In this document: positions 7,301-11,402 of the stretch, in pieces | Layout: every line of letters starts with the position of its first letter | Numbering within the stretch: position 1 is the first letter of the stretch | From: an uncultured Lachnospiraceae bacterium | GTDB taxonomy: Bacteria > Bacillota > Clostridia > Lachnospirales > Lachnospiraceae | Length of the DNA stretch: 11,402 bases | Reading direction: 5' to 3' | Assembly (NCBI GenBank): GCA_947175775.1 | Contig: CAMWNY010000041.1 | Coordinates: forward strand, 1-11,402 | Program-made: the position numbers and the translations under genes | Notes under the pieces: generated by a model | What the model saw: the letters and a program-made list of their open reading frames with translations, nothing else | Told to the model about the DNA's origin: nothing | Database searches by the model: none

Positions 7301-10300
7301 TAGTCACAACCTGATGCACCTACTGTTATTTTTTCTTTGTATTCAACTTTATTTCCAGCATATTGTGCCGTAATTTTTGTCAAATAAGTTTTTGCAGTAG
7401 TCGTTATTGTTACATAACCCTTTTCACCTGTATACTCGTAAGTGCTTGTTTTTACTTTATTTGTAGTCTTGTATGCCTCATCACCTTCTGCAAGTGAAAT
7501 ATCAACAGTATTTTCAATACTTCCTGTCGCTTCGTAATAATAAGAAACCGATATTTTACATGGACCCGCCACAGGAACTTTATATTCTCCGCCTGCACCA
7601 CTTACAGCATGTGCTTTACCGTTCTCATTGCTTACGCCGCTCATAAGGAGACCTTTGTAGTTCTCCAAAGTATTTTTTGTAAATCCCTCTTCTTCACTGA
7701 ACGTCCAATCCGTAATCGGGTCTTTACTAAATTTAATTATTTTTTCTGCATTTTGACCTGCTACCTTAAGGTCGGAAGTCAATAATTGAATATATGGGCA
7801 GCCCTTCGTTGTTACTTCATACTGACCATCTCTTAACTTAATGCCTTCTGTTCCCGTAAAGGTATACACGTAATCCGCATCGTATTCTCTTACATTTTCA
7901 ACAATATTTACTCTTGAAAATTCAAAACTTGTAGTTGCAAGCTCTTCCTTTGTGGCTCCTTCCGGCTTAATTGTTATATCATAGACCGGCTTTGCGGCAA
8001 AAGTAATGTCTTTTGTGCCACTTTCAGATGCTGATATTTTCTTATCCTCAGCAACAAGTTCAAAATCGTCTACGCCTTCTACGGTTAATGTATATTCAAC
8101 ATCCTTTTCAAGCGTTAATGTAAATTCACCTGTTGTCGTTTTCAATGTAAGTTCAGGCTCATAAATCATGTCGCTTTCAAATCCCAGCTTAAGGCTCTTA
8201 AGCGGTGTCTGATTGCCTCCAGCAACCGGATCCAGTCCCTTAATGCTTCCCGTTACTGTTACAAGGTCTACTGCCTCTACAGTTACATCATACTGGTATG
8301 TCTTTGTATCACCATCTACCACAATGCCTTCTCCAGCAAGCGTAAATGATGGATTTTCATTTGTAACAACAAATTCCTTTGCATCGCTTAACGCGACATC
8401 ATATGTATATCCTTCACTAAGGTACCGAGCGTACTTTCCGTTTGTTACCTTTGCCGTCTTTACCTCGCCGGTTTCTCTACACTTAAATTCAATAGAATAG
8501 TTCGTCGGCTTCTGCTGTGAAGTTACTGTCACTGTACCTGATACTAAGACTTTTTCTTTATGCTCCCTGGTAATTCTGCCAACTACCAGTTTCTCATCTA
8601 CAGAATAAATTTTATACTGACCACTTTCTACAGCATAAAATGTCAATGTAGCACCATCTCTTGCTGCGACAGCAGTCTGTGGTACTGCCCCCGTCACATT
8701 CATCTGCTCAAATGCAACGGTAGAATCACCGTTGTTTCCTCCAGCTACAACTTGAATAACATCTCCTGCCTTTGCATAGATGGAAATATACGGTTCCGGA
8801 CTCTGTGCATTTACATACAGTGCACCTTTGCACACATTTGCAAACCATTTCGTATTTGCTCCTGCCAGCTTTTCCGGATTTAAATCCGGATTCTCTGCAT
8901 AAAGACGTGTTTTTTTCTCACTTCCCTGTATTAGAGAAGAATACTCAATGTATTTTTCTTGATCATCTGCATTAATCGTAAAGCATGATGTAAATTGTCC
9001 GCCCTCAACTGCGCCAATTGCATTATTAAGGTCTTCTGCCGTCAACATATTGATGTATTTTTCTTCATCCAGTTTGTCTGCGTTGAAGTCCCATACTGCA
9101 ATATGCTTTGTATCAAGCCCTTCATCATTTCCGCCGTCGTCTTCCGGCTCCGGATCTACCATAATAGAGAATAAATACGCTTGACCTGTCGCCTCTAATG
9201 TCGCATACCCATTAGTTCCTTCGCATTTAAACACACTCGTCGCTTCCGCTGTTGATGCTTGTACTCCATCTACTTTATACAGGGCATATTGCGCACTATG
9301 GGCTACTACTGTTATCTTACTTTTTCCTGCTACCGGAATCTTTACTTTCGTTCCCGCATTCAGCATAAGGTCTTTATTACTATCATTATTTCTTCTGTTA
9401 AATTTTCCGCTTGTGGCATCTACTTCCAGTCCAAAATAATTCTCTGTTGTGTTTTCAATTGTTTTTTCTGTTAACTCCGTATCATTTTGGAAATCCCAAA
9501 ATGTACGCAGTTCTTTCTCACCCTCAATAGCTTCTACCCTTATTGAGAATAAATATGCTTGACCTGTCGCTTCCAACAATACATATCCGTCTGTTCCGTC
9601 ACATTCAAACACACTCGTTGCATCCGCTGTTGATGCTTGTACTTCATCTACTTTATATAGGGCATATTGCGCACTATGGGCTACTACCGTTACCTTACTT
9701 TTTCCTGCTACCGGAATCTTTACTTTCGTTCCCGCATTCAGCATAAGGTCTTTATTACTATCATTATTTCTTCTGTTAAATTTTCCGCTTGTGGCATCTA
9801 CTTCCAGTCCAAAATAATTCTCTGTTGTGCCTTCAATTGTTTTTTCTGTTAACTCCACATCATTTTGGAAATCCCAAAATGTACGCAGTTCTTCCTGATC
9901 ATCACCTCCAGGGGGATTGCTGCCTTCACCTGTTGTTTCTGTAACTTTGATAGAAAAAACTCTAGCACCACGTTTGGTAGTATTTACTGCATCTGATGTT
10001 TCATCTTTATCGGCATTATCTGGTGATATCACTTTATATGAGCCTGCTGTCAACCCAGTATATTTTACTGTTGTACCTTTGGTTCCTTTGGTTGTTATAA
10101 TACCACTTGTTGTTATGCTTACAGAGTCAGTTTCTCCCGGTGTAACATCATCTGTAGTTATTATATTATTTGAGCCATCTGCCAAACCTATTGCAGATAC
10201 ATTTGAAGCTCCAGTAGAGCTCATCACAAGTTCAACATCCGCTGTTCCAGTGACAGTAAAATTAATTGAGCTTTTTCCTAAAGCTGCAACTTCTACACAA

Positions 10301-10947
10301 GTTATTGTTCCATCAAATGTACTTCCTGGTTTACTGCCATCATTCTTAATTCGCTTTGCTACATTTCCGGTTACGCTAAAGTAATTATCAAAATTTGGCT
10401 CATTCTCAACAACCAAATTTTTCTTATCGTCCGCGTTATTTTGATTTTCTGTTTCTGCCTTTAATTTTGTTGCATCAAAAGTATGTAAAGTCCCCGCCTT
10501 TACATCATCCTCTTCTTCAACTGCTTCTGTAGTTTCCTCTTCAGAAACTTCTTCCGTACTTTCCGTCTCAACCTCAGAAGCTTCTTCCGTATCTGCACTT
10601 AAAGAAGACTCCGTCTCAGAAGTCTGTTCTTCCTTTGCTGTTTCTGTCTCTTTTGTTTCCTTGCTATCCGATGTCTCTGTTGCTTCAACTGTCTCCGCCG
10701 AAGTTTCCTTTACATCATCTTTTTTGTCCGCAGTGCTGTCTTCACTCTTTGATGACTCGTCCGCATCTGCTTCTTCAACATATTCTGTGTCGTTTTCATC
10801 CGTGACAACTGTCTCTTCGCGAACGTACTCCTCTCCGGTATCCTGAGGAGCTTCGCTTGCAAAAGCGGTCATGTTTGACATAATCATTGCACCTGAAAGC
10901 AAAAATGCCAAAATGCGCTTTCCAAATTTCTTTTTAAATTTACTCAT
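4333..10947 (-). CDS. Giant secreted multimodular pectinesterase, 2204 aa
   Basis: Predicted extracellular CE8 pectin methylesterase. Order of parts: signal peptide (1-30, cut likely after AFA); acidic Ser/Thr/Glu linker (about 31-150); a beta-rich module from FDATKL (about 152-340); two near-identical 126-aa WDF modules (354-479, 480-605); a VWDFNADK module (about 616-800) and beta-sandwich segments to about 1075, both shared with the 911-aa neighbour; a third, diverged WDF-type module (about 1080-1200); PME domain (about 1205-1622); an Asp-Pro linker; about six Ig-like repeats (about 1645-2204), one with DYTVTYKNNRKAG. PME motifs: QDTLY (Gln1423, Asp1424), TDYIFG (Asp1446), GYITA, FGRPW (Arg1515, Trp1517). 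Arg1399 replaces the usual oxyanion Gln. The start is ATG 10947 with AGGAGG six bases upstream; an in-frame ATG at 10980 lacks this. I see no LPXTG, lipobox or terminal membrane helix, so the end repeats may hold it at the surface or it may be released. Confidence 0.93.
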   Translation of the reverse strand: MSKFKKKFGKRILAFLLSGAMIMSNMTAFASEAPQDTGEEYVREETVVTDENDTEYVEEADADESSKSEDSTADKKDDVKETSAETVEATETSDSKETKETETAKEEQTSETESSLSADTEEASEVETESTEEVSEEETTEAVEEEDDVKAGTLHTFDATKLKAETENQNNADDKKNLVVENEPNFDNYFSVTGNVAKRIKNDGSKPGSTFDGTITCVEVAALGKSSINFTVTGTADVELVMSSTGASNVSAIGLADGSNNIITTDDVTPGETDSVSITTSGIITTKGTKGTTVKYTGLTAGSYKVISPDNADKDETSDAVNTTKRGARVFSIKVTETTGEGSNPPGGDDQEELRTFWDFQNDVELTEKTIEGTTENYFGLEVDATSGKFNRRNNDSNKDLMLNAGTKVKIPVAGKSKVTVVAHSAQYALYKVDEVQASTADATSVFECDGTDGYVLLEATGQAYLFSIRVEAIEGEKELRTFWDFQNDTELTEKTIENTTENYFGLEVDATSGKFNRRNNDSNKDLMLNAGTKVKIPVAGKSKITVVAHSAQYALYKVDGVQASTAEATSVFKCEGTNGYATLEATGQAYLFSIMVDPEPEDDGGNDEGLDTKHIAVWDFNADKLDEEKYINMLTAEDLNNAIGAVEGGQFTSCFTINADDQEKYIEYSSLIQGSEKKTRLYAENPDLNPEKLAGANTKWFANVCKGALYVNAQSPEPYISIYAKAGDVIQVVAGGNNGDSTVAFEQMNVTGAVPQTAVAARDGATLTFYAVESGQYKIYSVDEKLVVGRITREHKEKVLVSGTVTVTSQQKPTNYSIEFKCRETGEVKTAKVTNGKYARYLSEGYTYDVALSDAKEFVVTNENPSFTLAGEGIVVDGDTKTYQYDVTVEAVDLVTVTGSIKGLDPVAGGNQTPLKSLKLGFESDMIYEPELTLKTTTGEFTLTLEKDVEYTLTVEGVDDFELVAEDKKISASESGTKDITFAAKPVYDITIKPEGATKEELATTSFEFSRVNIVENVREYDADYVYTFTGTEGIKLRDGQYEVTTKGCPYIQLLTSDLKVAGQNAEKIIKFSKDPITDWTFSEEEGFTKNTLENYKGLLMSGVSNENGKAHAVSGAGGEYKVPVAGPCKISVSYYYEATGSIENTVDISLAEGDEAYKTTNKVKTSTYEYTGEKGYVTITTTAKTYLTKITAQYAGNKVEYKEKITVGASGCDYTSINDALDVVREMERTADQRVTIEIQPGDYEEMLVVDTPNVTLKNANSEPSIKPINKGVDIEASSVRITSYYGHGYAYYSMGNDCKWDADVLQTNKDNGSLSFINPGSGTTSGSYWNATVVIGADGFEADGIIFENSFNQYMSKKAAEDVIVPVKGAVKEGDVPRASMKAGDTTVQNKKYVERAAALAIMNGYKKINFNNCSFIGHQDTLYGGVEVTAAFYGCDVYGGTDYIFGGMTAVFAKCNLLFNTMEDNNDVGYITAAQQSSGRGYLMYNCRVASTTPGVNTASEKISKPGYFGRPWTANTSEVVFYKTIIEKTNYNGTDESLIVPAGWNDGLGGKSGLSQEYASIELAGVNNSESRVTWAKMLTADEEGKVTLADGNTVVTDDTVVAAFFSDWNPFAGKDMTIITPEVPGPDDPDDPDNPDNPDKPDVVKTIKLDDCVIAVSSILADPKKNPENRPKTSVVYYADKDSEGNPIKPITFAEGLDYEVGTPEQKEDNTWSVTIKGLGREVDEYRIDPDSSLPRTYKVFDKKADKDKIIDLSKAKITIDTKSAVYTGYAIIPKVTSIKVGKEEIADTKYKISYRSNINTGKASVIVSADSDASYVEGEKFVIGTKTVNFTIKKAAINKADQIKVTAKDANGEDLKGKEYDYRGVEAVVAETLLVESSAGKKLRENIDYTVTYKNNRKAGKASLVIKGIGNNVSGTLNIPFTIKPIEVNPETDVYAPYYGMEYSPNGAKAQFILFRRYTNASHTEIADEILLEEGVDFKGSYKYTSKNKEAGSTVKFSGKGMNAFKGIFSESEYIIKPSYFTDGGVYVSSAITVDITKGDLEGAALQKALEKAVVLNDYFGTKLKVNKDYVIEPTVAEDGRSAVIIRPSDATKANYLDGDLSLGYYYNKAKNVGKLKKVEFAKDFVKYYDGRNPVQLTANDIKLLGTYEFELGTHVEIVPGSYKNNYKTGNASVTIRGIAKNGYYGTKTIKFKIKEA
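6011..6055 (-). repeat. Five 9-bp tandem units encoding a Pro-Asp linker
   Basis: Five consecutive 9-bp units (TTATCGGGG, TTATCGGGA, TTATCAGGA, then TCATCAGGA twice on the plus strand) encode the Pro-Asp-(Asp/Asn) linker between the PME domain and the Ig-like repeats. Such linkers are flexible spacers in secreted enzymes. The in-frame period means copy number can change without breaking the gene. Confidence 0.85.
9133..9888 (-). repeat. Tandem in-frame duplication of a 378-bp module, two copies
   Basis: The unit at 9511-9888 is repeated directly at 9133-9510 with an exact period of 378 bp (126 codons). Each copy begins LRTFWDFQND and ends near the AYLFSI segment. A run of 136 bp (9316-9451 against 9694-9829) is identical; most differences cluster in the 3' part of each unit in coding sense. 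This points to a recent duplication or gene conversion inside the giant pectinesterase. The module looks like a small beta-sandwich, possibly carbohydrate-binding, but I do not recognise its family. Confidence 0.9.
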
Positions 10948-11114
10948 TATCTTCCTCCTATTACCATCTTTATGTAACAATCTAAAAGTTTGTTTACAAA
11001 ATATTTTTCACATCCATGCCGCAACTGCATCTGCCTTTATTTTACTCATAAATACACTACCGTCTCCTTTCCGCATATATCTGTCAGTTACTGGGCATTT
11101 TGTCCTAAAAATAC
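10948..11114 (-). other. Leader of the giant pectinesterase, with its ribosome site and a weak short ORF
   Basis: The 5' leader is about 170 bases if the promoter at 11154-11126 is correct. It ends in a consensus AGGAGG (10959-10954) six bases from the ATG. A 13-codon ORF (11049-11008, MSKIKADAVAAWM) has GGAGA 13 bases ahead, which is too far for a good ribosome site. I recognise no known riboswitch. Confidence 0.45.
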
Positions 11115-11126
11115 TTGATATATCAA
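11115..11126. promoter_or_regulatory. Perfect 12-bp palindrome TTGATATATCAA, possible operator
   Basis: The palindrome begins at the last base of the proposed -10 box and covers the expected transcription start. Allowing one mismatched pair it extends to 20 bp (11111-11130). That position suits a repressor site for a substrate-controlled gene, but in AT-rich DNA chance is possible and no regulator gene is visible here. Confidence 0.35.
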
Positions 11127-11154
11127 ATATAGCAGATAAATTAACCTAATTCAA
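11126..11154 (-). promoter_or_regulatory. Candidate sigma-A promoter of the giant pectinesterase
   Basis: TTGAAT (11154-11149) is followed after exactly 17 bases by TATATT (11131-11126) on the minus strand. It is the best-spaced pair I found between the upstream terminator and the gene, but the region is so AT-rich that other -10-like sequences exist. Confidence 0.45.
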
Positions 11155-11352
11155 CTATGTTTATTACATTTCTTTCATAAATTTTGTTTTTATATAATGA
11201 ATTTCACGGGATATTTTTGTGCACTTTTAATAATTTTGTATTTTTTTACAGTTTATTTTTTTAATTCCCCTGTCTAAACATACTGCTTAATCGCGTAGCG
11301 AAGATTCATTTTCCCCTACTCGCCGTGCCAGGCACCGCGTGCATAACAAAAA
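11155..11352. other. Non-coding spacer: AT-rich stretch plus a G+C-richer block
   Basis: From 11155 to about 11275 the DNA is strongly AT-rich and I see no gene. From about 11281 to 11350 base composition changes sharply. This block contains GTGCC-A-GGCAC and GCAC/GTGC arms and directly follows the terminator on the minus strand. It has no credible ORF. It may be part of the structured 3' region of the upstream transcript or a dispersed intergenic repeat; neither can be settled from one copy. Confidence 0.4.
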
Positions 11353-11374
11353 AGAGTCCGGCTCGCCGGACTCT
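11353..11374 (-). terminator. Rho-independent terminator of a transcript starting beyond the right edge
   Basis: AGAGTCCGG and CCGGACTCT form a perfect nine-pair stem around a CGAG loop, followed on the minus strand by TTTTTGTT. The plus-strand flank lacks a T-run. It must end a minus-strand transcript entering from the right, whose gene is not in the window. Confidence 0.88.
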
Positions 11375-11402
11375 CGCGCCGGAGCGCGGTTGCTTTAGCA
11401 AC
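11375..11402 (-). other. Two further hairpins abutting the terminator stem
   Basis: In minus-strand sense GTTGC-TAAA-GCAAC (11402-11389) is followed without a spacer by CGCGC-TCCG-GCGCG (11388-11375), and then without a spacer by the terminator stem. Each has five perfect pairs and a four-base loop; C(UCCG)G fits the stable UNCG tetraloop class. The feature may continue beyond the edge. Confidence 0.6.

Noticed and set aside
9259..9852. Two similar plus-strand ORFs (9259-9474 and 9667-9852) that look like a repeated small gene
   Set aside because: They are antisense to the 378-bp duplicated module and resemble each other only because the DNA is duplicated.
9917..10846. Plus-strand ORFs rich in Ser and Val opposite the N-terminal part of the giant gene
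   Set aside because: They mirror the low-complexity acidic linker and beta-rich module on the other strand and have no sign of independent coding.
10948..10980. Longer start (ATG at 10980) for the giant pectinesterase
   Set aside because: The extra 11 codons contain the AGGAGG ribosome site of the inner ATG, and they would precede a normal signal peptide.
10988..11002. TTTGT-AA-ACAAA inverted repeat in the giant gene's leader as a catabolite-response element
   Set aside because: It lacks the central CG of the CcpA cre consensus and short AT-rich arms like these arise easily by chance here.
10981..11126. Riboswitch in the leader of the giant pectinesterase
   Set aside because: I could not match the leader to any riboswitch core I know, and only weak short stems are visible.

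Overview
The window looks like chromosomal DNA of a pectin-degrading gut or rumen Lachnospiraceae, possibly close to Lachnospira/[Eubacterium] eligens. This is inference. It rests on strong AGGAGG-type ribosome sites, low-to-moderate G+C, and very large secreted pectinesterases whose accessory and Ig-like repeat modules are typical of that family. All convincing genes lie on the minus strand; I found no credible plus-strand gene.

In transcription order (right to left): the right edge (11402 to 11353) holds three hairpins that abut with no spacer. The last is followed by a U-tract and terminates something upstream of the window. An AT-rich leader with a candidate promoter and a perfect 12-bp palindrome (about 11154-11115) precedes a giant secreted pectinesterase (10947-4333, 2204 aa). 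This protein has an acidic Ser/Thr/Glu linker, several beta-sandwich modules including a near-identical 126-aa tandem duplication, a PME catalytic domain and about six Ig-like repeats. A terminator (4314-4293) and a new promoter (4261-4233) separate it from a second, shorter secreted pectinesterase (4189-1454, 911 aa). The second protein is colinear with the core of the first but lacks the extra modules and the C-terminal repeats. It ends at a strong terminator (1440-1400). The two enzymes probably act together outside the cell, removing methyl esters from homogalacturonan so that lyases or polygalacturonases can cut it.

The left end is a different kind of DNA, very AT-rich. A promoter (1336-1308) drives two tandem paralogues of the dCTP deaminase/dUTPase fold. 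The first (1257-427) is intact. It joins a nucleotide-pocket-like domain lacking the expected catalytic acidic residues to a short helical linker and three transmembrane helices. The second (391 to the window edge) carries an in-frame stop, after which homology continues in the same frame, so it is a pseudogene. The degenerate deaminase plus membrane-anchor fusion is the best candidate here for an undescribed system, possibly a nucleotide-sensing membrane effector. That function is inference only.
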